Origin: Bacteroidota bacterium
GTDB taxonomy: Bacteria > Bacteroidota > Bacteroidia > Chitinophagales > Chitinophagaceae
Length of the DNA stretch: 17,356 bases
NCBI GenBank assembly: GCA_023429365.1
Contig: JAEYVW010000096.1
Span: 1 to 17,356, forward strand
Direction of reading: 5' to 3'
Made by a program: the position numbers and the translations under genes
The notes under the pieces: generated by a model
The model's input: only the letters and a program-made list of their open reading frames with translations
Told to the model about the DNA's origin: nothing
The model's database searches: none
Shown: positions 5,881 to 14,284 of the stretch, piece after piece
Numbering within the stretch: position 1 is the first letter of the stretch
Layout: every line of letters starts with the position of its first letter

Positions 5881-7096
5881 CAATAGCATCCTCGTACTTT
5901 TTTTTAACATCAAACTGTGGAAACACATTTGTGAAAGCCAATATCCAGGCCACATACTCGGCTGCATTGGTAATAAAGCTGCCGGTAAACTGGTAAATGA
6001 ATACGAATAAGAAAAGCGAAAGCCGATAATAATTCGACCAGACCCGGGTATAAAAAAAGAAAAATATCTCTACCAGTATCCGAAGGGATAACCCTACCCA
6101 GCCAAAGATCGCAAGCGTCTCAGCAGCAGCGTTGGGAATAGTTACAACGATATCCATATTATAGAGATAAAAGTCCTTGATAATATTTTCGCCAGCAATT
6201 TTAATCTGGCCGAGTCCGATTCCCCAGAACTCACTCCCCTGGTTGATCAATTTCTGTGCGAGGATAAATGCTTCACTGGTGCGTCCCCTCCCGGAACTAT
6301 CACGCCCGGAAAGTATATTTCGAAACCGGGTAAAAATTGGGTTGTTCCTGAAAAACATCAACAAACTAAACAGCACCACCGTGAGTGAAGCACCGGTTGT
6401 AATGATGGCTTTGGCGATCCGTCTTTTACTGGTTAGTCGCCTGAAATAGATAACCCAGGTTACCAATAATGCCAAAACCAATGCCCCCATTACGCCGATG
6501 GAAAACGATAGCAGGTAAGGCAAAAACAGCATTGGCAACAAATTCACTCCCCTGATGCTATTCTGCCTGAACAAATACTGCAATAGGAAGAAAATAAAAA
6601 ACGGGGTAAAAATAAAAGCGTAATAAGAAGGTTCATAGGTAAATAGTCGCAACCGTCTCAGCCGTCCTACTCCCTCGGTCAGAACCTGCTCATCCCAAAA
6701 AACAGGGTAGTATGGTGTAAAAAATATGGGTACTGCAAGAAGACATAATATAAAATTAATAACCAGGATCCATCTGAATATTTTCTCAATATCTCTGCAC
6801 ATGAGCAGGAATGTATATGCAGCCTGGCAAAAAACATAAACCAATACCAGGTTTAAAAGCGAAAGCAGGTAGGCATCCAACACAATCTCATTTAGCAAAA
6901 CATGTACGGCAATGAAAGGAACGAGAATGGCGATAAACGGAAGTAAAACTTCCTTTTTTCTTACAATTATAACCCAGGCATAAAACAATGGAGCGAGCAG
7001 GGAGGTATAGGTAAGACCAAAAGGCAATCCCAGCGAATTGATAAAAAAATAAATGAATGCAAATGGGAAGTACCGGTTGACATTCATAACGTACAT
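5849..7096 (-). CDS. Wzy-like polysaccharide polymerase (multi-spanning membrane protein)
   Basis: This 415-residue, very hydrophobic protein has about ten or more membrane helices. A hydrophilic loop WDEQVLTEGVGRLRRLRLFTYEPSYY spans about residues 134-159; its last part (RLFTYEPSYYAF) is a motif seen in O-antigen/exopolysaccharide polymerase-like proteins. A second loop after a helix contains SGRDSSGRGRTSE (263-275) and GIGLGQIK. These Arg-rich periplasmic loops are typical of Wzy polymerases, which join undecaprenyl-linked repeat units. The start could be the ATG at 7096 or the one at 7087. It lies 12 nt after the flippase gene on the same strand, so the two form a Wzx-Wzy pair. Its last 32 nt overlap the convergent DUF1972 gene. 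Polymerase is favoured over ligase because of the partner and the loops, but Wzy proteins diverge strongly. Confidence 0.78.
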   Translation of the reverse strand: MYVMNVNRYFPFAFIYFFINSLGLPFGLTYTSLLAPLFYAWVIIVRKKEVLLPFIAILVPFIAVHVLLNEIVLDAYLLSLLNLVLVYVFCQAAYTFLLMCRDIEKIFRWILVINFILCLLAVPIFFTPYYPVFWDEQVLTEGVGRLRRLRLFTYEPSYYAFIFTPFFIFFLLQYLFRQNSIRGVNLLPMLFLPYLLSFSIGVMGALVLALLVTWVIYFRRLTSKRRIAKAIITTGASLTVVLFSLLMFFRNNPIFTRFRNILSGRDSSGRGRTSEAFILAQKLINQGSEFWGIGLGQIKIAGENIIKDFYLYNMDIVVTIPNAAAETLAIFGWVGLSLRILVEIFFFFYTRVWSNYYRLSLFLFVFIYQFTGSFITNAAEYVAWILAFTNVFPQFDVKKKYEDAIVTPSNAPQPV

Positions 7097-7108
7097 TAAT
7101 TTATACTT

Positions 7109-8392
7109 TCAAAACCCTATGCTCCCCTGGTGACCCGGCGTTTCCTGGGGTTTTACCTGTCTGCGACCCGCAAAATAAGTTACCACGATGGTGATAAAAG
7201 CCTCAGTGATGAAGATCGCCATCAGGGTCCCATACGCATGGTAGTAACCCGCCAAAACCAGGTTCAGGGTGATATTCAAAACGATTGCAAGCAGGTATAC
7301 TTTTAAATACTCAGTTTTCTGGTTGGCTGCGAGCATTAAAATCGTACCGGGAATATTCAGACAGACAATCACGGCTATAAAACAAAAAACTCGCAAATAA
7401 ACTACTGCATTTAGATATTCATTACCCATAATAAAATACAGGACATACGGGCTGCAAATAAATAACAGGGCAGCCCCTAATATTACAAGAATTAAAAAAC
7501 GAGAGTAAGGTTTAATCAAATATGAAACAGCCCTGGATTTCCCCTCCTGCAATGCCTGGCATAACCGGGGATAAACTGCCTGTGAAAAAACAACGAATAC
7601 CTGGCGAATAGTAAAAAATATTCTCTCAGCAATGGCATAATAGCCTACAATCAGGTCGGCTGTAAATATCCTTAAGATAAATATATTGGCATAGTGGCAG
7701 GTACTATTGGAAAGATGGCTGAGTGTAACCTGCCAGCCTTCTTTTAACTCTGATACTATCCCACTTGTCCCAGGCCATTTTAGTGTGAGCGAATACTTAC
7801 TAAAAACGATAAACAGGCTGGCCAGCGCCGCTACCAGGTTGCCCAGCCCCAGGAAGAAAAGAAAAAGATACCCATCCCCGGTTCCCCGAATAAATATGAA
7901 TACCAACACCGCGAAGATCAACCGGGCGATGAAAGTGACCCAGGCTATTATATGCATACGCTCTATACCCAGGAAAAACCAATTGATCAGGGCCGCATGT
8001 CCAACGACGAAAGTAAATGCCATTAAATACAGGAACAGGTTGGACCGGAAAAAAGGAACAATACCAATTAATATGAGCAGAACTAAAAACGAAATCGCAC
8101 AAAGTATAATGCGGGAATAAAACACCCTTGAAAATATCGTGGATACTTTTTCACGGCTTGCCCTATTCACGAAGATATCACGCGTGGCTGTTTGGTTGAA
8201 CGAATAGTCTGTTATCACAGCCAGGTAAAACATGACTACTTGTGCTACTGCCACTACGCCATAACCATCGACCCCAATCCGGCTAATGACATGTGGTATA
8301 ACGATCAATTGCACCAGGGAGCTTATGGCCTGTACTGTGCCCAGTGAAAAAAAATTACTAAGCAATTGGTACCTGGTTGTCGTGATGTCCAT
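7109..8392 (-). CDS. Wzx-like polysaccharide flippase (MOP superfamily)
   Basis: This 427-residue protein has about twelve predicted membrane helices spread evenly over its length. The N-terminus, LLSNFFSLGTVQAISSLVQLIVIPHVISRIGVDGYGVVAVAQ, is typical of polysaccharide biosynthesis (PF01943-type) flippases, with Gly-rich turn residues after helix 2 and a conserved IADY-like AVITDYSFNQTATRDI (58-73). Such proteins flip undecaprenyl-pyrophosphate-linked repeat units across the inner membrane. It is first of a two-gene minus-strand unit with the Wzy-like gene and is transcribed divergently from the Wzz-like gene across 144 bp. The length suits the family. A second possible flippase, the broken ABC transporter, is in the same locus. 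Confidence 0.88.
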   Translation of the reverse strand: MDITTTRYQLLSNFFSLGTVQAISSLVQLIVIPHVISRIGVDGYGVVAVAQVVMFYLAVITDYSFNQTATRDIFVNRASREKVSTIFSRVFYSRIILCAISFLVLLILIGIVPFFRSNLFLYLMAFTFVVGHAALINWFFLGIERMHIIAWVTFIARLIFAVLVFIFIRGTGDGYLFLFFLGLGNLVAALASLFIVFSKYSLTLKWPGTSGIVSELKEGWQVTLSHLSNSTCHYANIFILRIFTADLIVGYYAIAERIFFTIRQVFVVFSQAVYPRLCQALQEGKSRAVSYLIKPYSRFLILVILGAALLFICSPYVLYFIMGNEYLNAVVYLRVFCFIAVIVCLNIPGTILMLAANQKTEYLKVYLLAIVLNITLNLVLAGYYHAYGTLMAIFITEAFITIVVTYFAGRRQVKPQETPGHQGSIGF

Positions 8393-8536
8393 GCGTAACC
8401 GAAGTTAGCAAGGAGCCAGATGAAAAAAAACATGTTTAATTCAGGATAGCCGGGGACAGCTGGCAACCTTTGGAGGCAAAATTTCGATACGGCTCGAAGT
8501 TACCGGTACATTTTATATCCGGATCCAGGTTAAAAT
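8393..8536. promoter_or_regulatory. Divergent intergenic region between the flippase and Wzz-like genes
   Basis: This 144-bp gap separates two divergent start codons, so it should carry promoters for both units. I see TACATTTT at 8507-8514, a partial match to the Bacteroidota -7 element TAnnTTTG, but no TTTG at the right spacing. The site is inferred from gene layout only. Confidence 0.35.
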
Positions 8537-9388
8537 ATGAACCTATCAAAACAACGGGATATCAATCGCGATGAGATCGACCTGCTTTCCCTGCTCGATC
8601 GGAGCTTCTCGTTTTTAAAACATTATAAATGGCTTTTTCTCGCCGGCACGCTTGCCGGGCTGTTTATCGGCTTTATTCGCTTTAACTCCCTACCGGCTGT
8701 TTATAAAAGCAGGCTGGTACTGCAATCGTCGTTCACGACCAATCAAAATAATATACAGATCGTAAGTAACTGGAACAACTTATTACGTAACGGCAACGAT
8801 GAATCCCTGGCTGGCATTTTAATTGTGCCGATCGAGCTCCTAAAAAAAGTGAAAAGCTTAAAAGCCGAGGAAATCCAGAAAATTTTTAGTGCACAAAACC
8901 CAAATGGCTTCCTGATCGATGTAAGTGTAACCGATCCTGCCATCCTCAGCGAACTTCAGAAGGGGATCGTTTTTGGTTTTGACAATCATGGGGTGGCAAA
9001 AGAAAGGCTGACTTCAAAACGAAACCGTACCGAGGCGATGATCAGCAAAACAGCCTGCGAGATCCAAACCCTGGATTCTTTGAGAGCTGTGATTGCGGGT
9101 TTATTAAAAACAAAAAGCACAAATAATGGTCTTATCGTTGATATACAGGGCATAAGCCAACAATTAATAGATATGAACGAAAAACACCTTGGGTACAAAG
9201 AAGAGTTGAAATTTATGAGCGCAGTGCAGGTTGTACAGGATTTCTATCCACCCAAAAGGCCCACGGGCAATAATTTGATCGTTTGGCTTATGCTGGGATT
9301 GTTGTCTACCCTCTCTATCAGTTTTGTTATCGCATTGATTCATTCCATCAATCAAAAATTAAAGATATATACAAGGGGAAAAAGTTAA
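8537..9388 (+). CDS. Wzz-like chain-length determinant / polysaccharide co-polymerase
   Basis: This 283-residue protein has the Wzz layout. A short cytoplasmic N-terminus (RDEIDLLSLLDRSFSFLKHYK) precedes TM1 (about 31-49). A periplasmic domain of about 195 residues, with helical and probably coiled-coil content, follows. It ends in the Pro-rich YPPKRPTGNN stretch and TM2 (about 246-268). Wzz proteins set polymer length with Wzy. There is no C-terminal tyrosine kinase domain, so it resembles the O-antigen Wzz type rather than a full Wzc. It heads a long plus-strand run: 33 nt separate it from the O-antigen-ligase-like gene, followed by the ABC transporter and a glycosyltransferase. The periplasmic part is poorly conserved, so the call rests on architecture. 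Confidence 0.8.
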   Translation: MNLSKQRDINRDEIDLLSLLDRSFSFLKHYKWLFLAGTLAGLFIGFIRFNSLPAVYKSRLVLQSSFTTNQNNIQIVSNWNNLLRNGNDESLAGILIVPIELLKKVKSLKAEEIQKIFSAQNPNGFLIDVSVTDPAILSELQKGIVFGFDNHGVAKERLTSKRNRTEAMISKTACEIQTLDSLRAVIAGLLKTKSTNNGLIVDIQGISQQLIDMNEKHLGYKEELKFMSAVQVVQDFYPPKRPTGNNLIVWLMLGLLSTLSISFVIALIHSINQKLKIYTRGKS

Positions 9389-9421
9389 CCAGCCCGGAAG
9401 ATATTACTTATCTGGCCGTAT

Positions 9422-10687
9422 ATGAATTCAGTCTCATCTATAACAGTTTGCAAGGTATTTCACTTGTTATACGTGATGCTATTTGTTAGCACGGCCTTTT
9501 CCCTTCGTGCAGTGAGCAGCATCGTTATCGGCATTATGCTTTTCGCAGGTCTGTTCCTGAATACGGCTGGTCTAAAATATTTTGCGCGTGACAGGCACTG
9601 GACATTATTCCTTTTTACAATTATTCTCTTCCTGCTACTTCAATTTGTCGCATTTCTTTTTACCGACAACCTCCAACAAAGCTGGTCGAATATACGGGTC
9701 AAGTCGGGACTGCTGCTGGTACCCCTGGCCATTTCCGCCACAAGCTCTTACATACGATCTGCGGATAAATTATTCTTCCACTATTGCCTGGTCCTGGCTG
9801 CCGCCTCGTTATACTGCCTAATATATAACCTGCAATCACCAGGCACGAATGGCATTCTATCGGTTCTTTTCTATCACGGGCTCGTTGCGCCTATCGGTCA
9901 ACACGCGGTTTATTTTTCAATACTGGTGTTGATTGCAATCTTCTACCTCGCGGAAAAACTATTGTTTAAACCACATTTACGGGGCCGAAATCTTAATTTA
10001 TTTTTCCTCATCTATTTCTCTATCTTTCTTTTCCTGCTTTCGTCAAAATTTGCGATCGGATTTTGGTTCCTGGGAGCTATTTATTACTCCTTCAATTTTT
10101 TCAATGTACATCGAGTTAGAGTCGTCACGCTGTCGGTAATGCTAGTTGCAGGGATTGCAGTGGCTTCATTTACAAAAAACCCGGTACAATCAAGATTCGC
10201 AGATGTATTTAAAGGTGAACTAAGCCTGGTGACGCAAGACCAATTCAACCAGGCTGATTATTTCAACGGCTTCCAGTTCCGGTTGCTCCAATGGCGATTT
10301 GTACCTGAAATTCTCACCCAACAGAAAGCATGGTGGCTGGGAGTAAGCCCCGGGGATGCACAGTCCGCTCTAAATGATAAGTATGCTGCCACGAACATGT
10401 ACACAGGCGACCCAGGACGTAATGATCTGGGATACCGCGCCTATAACACCCACAATCAATACCTGGAGACCACCTTGCAAAATGGTATAACTGGCCTGCT
10501 TTTGCTGGTATTGGTATGCTATAGCCTGGTAAAACTGGTACTTGCCCGTCGGAACCGACTGGCAAATGCTGTTCTTTTAACCCTGATGGCCTGGCTCTTT
10601 ATAGAAGCCACATTTGAAACGCAATACGGCGTTCTCATCTTCCTGTTATTTCCGCTACTCACCGCCAAACTGCCAACAAACAAGTGA
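9422..10687 (+). CDS. O-antigen ligase/polymerase-family membrane protein (Wzy_C)
   Basis: This 421-residue protein has about ten to twelve membrane helices and one large hydrophilic loop (about 252-345). The loop holds Arg and Trp residues (FQFRLLQWRF, 285-294) and ends in NTHNQYLE (342-349), the conserved His motif of the O-antigen ligase/Wzy_C family. WaaL members join finished polymer to lipid A core; related members ligate or polymerise other glycans. It follows the Wzz-like gene, and its TGA overlaps the GTG start of the ABC gene in a GTGA (10684-10687). Since the locus also has a Wzy-like gene at 5849-7096, this may be the ligase, or a second polymerase; the sequence alone cannot tell which. 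Confidence 0.85.
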   Translation: MNSVSSITVCKVFHLLYVMLFVSTAFSLRAVSSIVIGIMLFAGLFLNTAGLKYFARDRHWTLFLFTIILFLLLQFVAFLFTDNLQQSWSNIRVKSGLLLVPLAISATSSYIRSADKLFFHYCLVLAAASLYCLIYNLQSPGTNGILSVLFYHGLVAPIGQHAVYFSILVLIAIFYLAEKLLFKPHLRGRNLNLFFLIYFSIFLFLLSSKFAIGFWFLGAIYYSFNFFNVHRVRVVTLSVMLVAGIAVASFTKNPVQSRFADVFKGELSLVTQDQFNQADYFNGFQFRLLQWRFVPEILTQQKAWWLGVSPGDAQSALNDKYAATNMYTGDPGRNDLGYRAYNTHNQYLETTLQNGITGLLLLVLVCYSLVKLVLARRNRLANAVLLTLMAWLFIEATFETQYGVLIFLLFPLLTAKLPTNK

Positions 10688-11406
10688 AAAAGATATTCGA
10701 AAATACCTGGCACATTTTTGACAAAGAAGAGAAAAAGAGTTTCTGCTTACTGGCCCTCGGCAATATTTTTATCAGCCTGCTTGATATACTTGCGCTGGCT
10801 TTCCTTCTTTGGATCATCCGCTTCTATATTCAGCCTGGTGACTACATACTTTCAGGCTACCTGCCTGGCTGGCTTGCCAACCCGGATTCTGTATGGCTGA
10901 TCGCGATCTTTTTTGTTTTGTTTGGATTAAAAAACCTGGGCGCTTATTACCTGGAAAAAAACCAATATCGTTTCAACAGCAGGATAGCCATTCGTTTATC
11001 TTCCGAACGGTTGAGAAATTACCAGTCTTCCGATTACCGCGACTTTGTCAATATCGATTCCTCTAAGCATATCAGGATGATTTGCCTGCAGCCATTTGAA
11101 TTCTCGCAGTATATAGTCACAGGAATCCAACAGATCATAACGCAGTCCTGCCTGATCAGTATCGCCGTTCTTGCCATTCTACTTTTCAATTTCAAACTCT
11201 TCCTGTTACTGCTCGCTATTTTGTTACCACCGGTCATAGTTGTTTTCTATTTTATAAAAAAACGTATGGCGGCGGCAAGAAAAAACATCCGGGTCCATAA
11301 CCAGTTTTCCTACCAGTATGTGATGGACGCTTTAAAAGGATATATTGAAAGTAATGTTTACAACCGCCGTGATTTTTTTCTCAATCGGTTTGTTGAGGCT
11401 CGGTGA
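10684..11406 (+). CDS. ABC half-transporter, N-terminal membrane fragment (stopped by in-frame TGA)
   Basis: This 240-codon reading frame starts at GTG 10684, overlapping the previous stop by 4 nt. It encodes the first four helices of an ABC-exporter membrane domain: TM1 about 20-47, TM2 about 70-92, TM3 and TM4 about 145-200, with intracellular segments between them. The start, ENTWHIFDKEEKKSFCLLAL, resembles PglK-type lipid-linked-oligosaccharide flippases. It ends at TGA 11404, but the same frame stays open and protein-like straight after (KFSTALFDS, then MLVQ at 11434), running on to 12354. The parent protein would be 556 residues with a single replaced codon. CGA to TGA is one simple possibility, and sequence error is another. 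A fragment lacking TM5, TM6 and the ATPase should not transport. Confidence 0.85.
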   Translation: MKKIFENTWHIFDKEEKKSFCLLALGNIFISLLDILALAFLLWIIRFYIQPGDYILSGYLPGWLANPDSVWLIAIFFVLFGLKNLGAYYLEKNQYRFNSRIAIRLSSERLRNYQSSDYRDFVNIDSSKHIRMICLQPFEFSQYIVTGIQQIITQSCLISIAVLAILLFNFKLFLLLLAILLPPVIVVFYFIKKRMAAARKNIRVHNQFSYQYVMDALKGYIESNVYNRRDFFLNRFVEAR

Positions 11407-11433
11407 AAATTCAGTACTGCCCTTTTTGATAGT

Positions 11434-12354
11434 ATGCTGGTTCAGAGTATGCCGTCCCGAATCATTGAGGTATTTGCCATCCTGGGGCTTTTCGTGCTGG
11501 TTGTGATCGCTAAATGGACAGGCACTAATGATTCATCCTACCTCCTAACAATCGGTGCTTTTGTAGCGGCGGCTTATAAGATCATTCCCGGCATTGTAAA
11601 AATTACCAATGCCAACGGGCAAATGAGAGCATACGAGTTTGCGACAAAAACTATGGCACACACCTCTCAGGATGTGGTACCAGGAAATGACAAGCTCCCC
11701 GTAGTCAGTATCCAATCTGTTACCTTAAAAGGTATAGGATTCGGTTACAACGGTACACCAGTATTATCAAATCTCAACCTGTCATTGCAGCGACATGACT
11801 TTTTAGGAATTAGCGGAGCATCGGGAGTTGGAAAAACAACCCTGTTAAATATTATCCTGGGATTCCTCGAACCCGCGCAGGGGGAAGTTATTATCAATGA
11901 TGTGTCTCTCAAAAAAAACAGTCTCAAAGTTTACTGGCCCTCGATAGCCTATGTCAGGCAACAACCTTTTCTCATACATGATACCCTGCTTAGAAATATT
12001 ACGCTGGAAGAAAATGGTTATCATCCTGCCAATCTCGATTATGCAATCCGGGTTTCGGGTCTATCTGAATTTATTTCCCGGTACCCGGATGGGTTGGGTA
12101 TGATCATCACCGAAAATGGGAAGAACATCAGCGGCGGGCAACAGCAACGCATCGCTATTGCACGCGCTTTATATAAAAATGCAGACATCATACTACTGGA
12201 TGAACCATTCAATGAGCTGGACGAAACTTCGGAAACTTACCTGCTGACCCATTTCCGTGAACTTACCCACCGCGGAAAAATGGTGATACTGATTACCCAC
12301 AACAAAAAAAGTCTTTCCTGGTGTAACAAAATCGTTTCGTTGGATGAGTCATAA
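11434..12354 (+). CDS. ABC half-transporter, C-terminal fragment with the ATPase domain
   Basis: This is the same frame as 10684-11406, after the TGA. It encodes the last two helices (about IIEVFAILGLFVLVVIA and YLLTIGAFVAAAYKIIPGIV) and a complete ATPase domain. The domain has Walker A GASGVGKT (fragment residues 128-135), Q-loop VRQQPF, signature ISGGQQQR (232-239), Walker B DIILLDE with the catalytic Glu257, D-loop NELDE and H-loop His289 in LITHNK. All key residues are intact, which argues that the TGA is very recent, read through, or not real. The ATG at 11434 is the first start after the stop, 27 nt on, so reinitiation is conceivable. The parent resembles MsbA/PglK-type exporters that flip lipid-linked glycans. 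Its 3' end overlaps the next GT gene by 11 nt. Confidence 0.85.
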   Translation: MLVQSMPSRIIEVFAILGLFVLVVIAKWTGTNDSSYLLTIGAFVAAAYKIIPGIVKITNANGQMRAYEFATKTMAHTSQDVVPGNDKLPVVSIQSVTLKGIGFGYNGTPVLSNLNLSLQRHDFLGISGASGVGKTTLLNIILGFLEPAQGEVIINDVSLKKNSLKVYWPSIAYVRQQPFLIHDTLLRNITLEENGYHPANLDYAIRVSGLSEFISRYPDGLGMIITENGKNISGGQQQRIAIARALYKNADIILLDEPFNELDETSETYLLTHFRELTHRGKMVILITHNKKSLSWCNKIVSLDES

Positions 12355-13405
12355 AAAAACACTTATCATACTTACACCGGGTTTTCCCAAAGACGAAAAC
12401 GATTCGACCTGTCTACCCATGCAGCAGCAACTGGTTGAAACATTTCAGAAACTCGATTCAAATCTCAACATCATTGTTTTAAGCTTTCAATATCCTTATC
12501 ATGGTAGGGAATACTACTGGCGGGGAATACGGGTTATTCCATTCAATGGCCAAAACAAAGGTGGTATAACAAGACTAATGCTCCGGAAAACAATAATGCG
12601 TGTGCTGGTAAACATACACAGGGAACACACTATCACTTCGTTAATAAGCTTCTGGTATGGCGAATGCGCAGCGGTTGGTCACCTGTTTGCAAAAAGAAAT
12701 CGTCTCACTCATTTCTGTTGGATACTAGGGCAGGATGCGAAAAAAGAAAACAAGTATCCAAAACGTGCCGGTCTTAAAGCAAACGAACTGATCGCAATTT
12801 CAGATTCGATCAGCGCCAGGTTTGAGATGAATCATGGCCCCAAACCTCAACATATCATACCACCTGGTCTTGACACCAGCCTGTTTGGAGCGACACCTGG
12901 GGAGAAAACCATTGAACTGCTGGGCGTGGGCTCACTAATCCCCTTAAAACGATTTGATATCTTTATTGAAATTGTAACCGCGATCAAAAAACAGAGCCCA
13001 GGCATAAAAGCCGAATTGATCGGAAATGGCCCCGAGAAGGAAAATCTTTCCGCAATGATCGAAGAGCTGGATTTGCATGACACACTCAGCTTTGTGGGTG
13101 AATTGCCATACCCCAAAGTGCTTTCCCGGATGCAAAAAGCTAAGTTACTCCTGCATCCGTCAGCCTATGAAGGCTTCTCGGGCGTATGCATGGAAGCGCT
13201 ATTTGCCGGCGCACATGTCATTAGTTTTTGCAAGCCGATGAATGCCGATATTCAGCAATGGCATATCGCCTCGTCTGTAGAACAAATGACCCAGCAGGCA
13301 ATCCATATTTTGAACACTTCGCCCTTTGTTTCGAAGAATAATTTATACCGTAGCATCGGGGAGACTGCAACAGAAATGCTGGCTCTAATTCTTCAACAAC
13401 GATAG
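12344..13405 (+). CDS. GT4-family glycosyltransferase
   Basis: This 353-residue GT-B protein starts KTLIILTPGFPKDENDSTC, with the PGFP loop typical of GT4 acceptor domains. PQHIIPPGLDTSLFG (168-182) precedes the donor domain, which has VGSLIPLKRFD (195-205), a Lys-Arg donor-phosphate contact region, LIGNGPE, and E276-x7-E284 in YEGFSGVCMEAL. It probably adds one sugar to the lipid-linked repeat unit. The start at 12344 overlaps the ABC gene's end by 11 nt, so it is the last gene of the plus-strand run beginning at 8537. Its 3' end overlaps the convergent GT2 gene by 21 nt. Substrate unknown. Confidence 0.9.
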   Translation: MSHKKTLIILTPGFPKDENDSTCLPMQQQLVETFQKLDSNLNIIVLSFQYPYHGREYYWRGIRVIPFNGQNKGGITRLMLRKTIMRVLVNIHREHTITSLISFWYGECAAVGHLFAKRNRLTHFCWILGQDAKKENKYPKRAGLKANELIAISDSISARFEMNHGPKPQHIIPPGLDTSLFGATPGEKTIELLGVGSLIPLKRFDIFIEIVTAIKKQSPGIKAELIGNGPEKENLSAMIEELDLHDTLSFVGELPYPKVLSRMQKAKLLLHPSAYEGFSGVCMEALFAGAHVISFCKPMNADIQQWHIASSVEQMTQQAIHILNTSPFVSKNNLYRSIGETATEMLALILQQR

Positions 13406-14284
13406 GATTACTTTTGCAGTCTTTTTGATAGGAATGATGCTTAATGGTTTATTTATCCATGCCTTTAAAAATTTTCGTACAGCTGTTCGGTAGTTTTGAA
13501 ATCGTAAATGTTTCTCTCCCGCATTGATATACATTCTGAACATCGTATCCCTGGCGAGTCTGACCGGCAGAATCTTCGCCTTTTTATAGATCAACACCCG
13601 CTCGATCCCCTCATCAGCTCGTTTTGCCCAGTTTGCATCGCTGTCATTATGTTCGTGCAGGCGTCTGAAAAATAGCGGATCATATATCACAACGCCCTTA
13701 TATTGGCGGGCAAGTTGTATAATAAAATCACAATCTGCAAAATCCTTTTGCTCATTAAACATCCCCGTTTTATTCAAACATTCTCTCCGAAATAGAAGGG
13801 TTGGAATAATCGTCGCAACCTCTGATTTGAAAATTGCGGTCAGCAAATTCCCAACCCGACAGCCCTGCCTTTCTTTATAAAAATACTCAATCGGTTCACC
13901 TGGTATCCTAAAATTATAACCGCCCGAGAGTGAAAATCCGGCCTGCGCATAGTGATTCAGCATGGCAATCTGCATCTCAAGTTTGTTCGAAGCCCAGAGA
14001 TCATCTGAATCGATAAATGCGATCATTTCTCCCCTCGCCTTCTCAAGTCCAATGTTTTTTACCCGTCCGTTTATCCCTATCCGGCCGGCTTTTATAAAAT
14101 GTATGCGGTGATCTCCTATGCCCCTTACCAACTGTTCAGTATTGTCTTCAGAACCGTCATCCACAATGATAAGCTCCCAATTGTTGTAGGTCTGTATCCT
14201 CACCGACTCGATAGATTGCAGTATCAATCCCTCCCTGTTATAAGTAGGCATGATAATACTTACCAGTTGTGATAATTCACTCAT
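13385..14284 (-). CDS. GT2-family glycosyltransferase
   Basis: This 299-residue inverting GT-A enzyme has VSIIMPTYNREGLILQSIES (8-27), the nucleotide-binding VDDGSEDNT (41-49), a G-R-x-K-N-I-G-L segment (73-80) and the DXD-type metal motif FIDSDDLW (90-97). The acceptor half contains DFADCDFIIQLA and RLHEHNDS. There are no membrane helices, so it is cytosolic and works at the inner membrane on lipid-linked intermediates. Its start overlaps the upstream GT4 gene's stop by 8 nt (14277-14284), so the two form a minus-strand pair. Its 3' end overlaps the convergent GT4 gene at 12344-13405. The basic C-terminus (WINKPLSIIPIKKTAK) is common in such enzymes. Confidence 0.92.
   Translation of the reverse strand: MSELSQLVSIIMPTYNREGLILQSIESVRIQTYNNWELIIVDDGSEDNTEQLVRGIGDHRIHFIKAGRIGINGRVKNIGLEKARGEMIAFIDSDDLWASNKLEMQIAMLNHYAQAGFSLSGGYNFRIPGEPIEYFYKERQGCRVGNLLTAIFKSEVATIIPTLLFRRECLNKTGMFNEQKDFADCDFIIQLARQYKGVVIYDPLFFRRLHEHNDSDANWAKRADEGIERVLIYKKAKILPVRLARDTMFRMYINAGEKHLRFQNYRTAVRKFLKAWINKPLSIIPIKKTAKVILSLLKN

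Noticed and set aside
9283..9489. An alternative frame running out of the Wzz-like gene into the ligase-like gene (KGKKLTSPEDITYLAV)
   Set aside because: It could hint at a frameshifted Wzz end, but the Wzz-like frame already ends normally after TM2, and the alternative would overlap the next gene by about 68 nt. The support is too weak.
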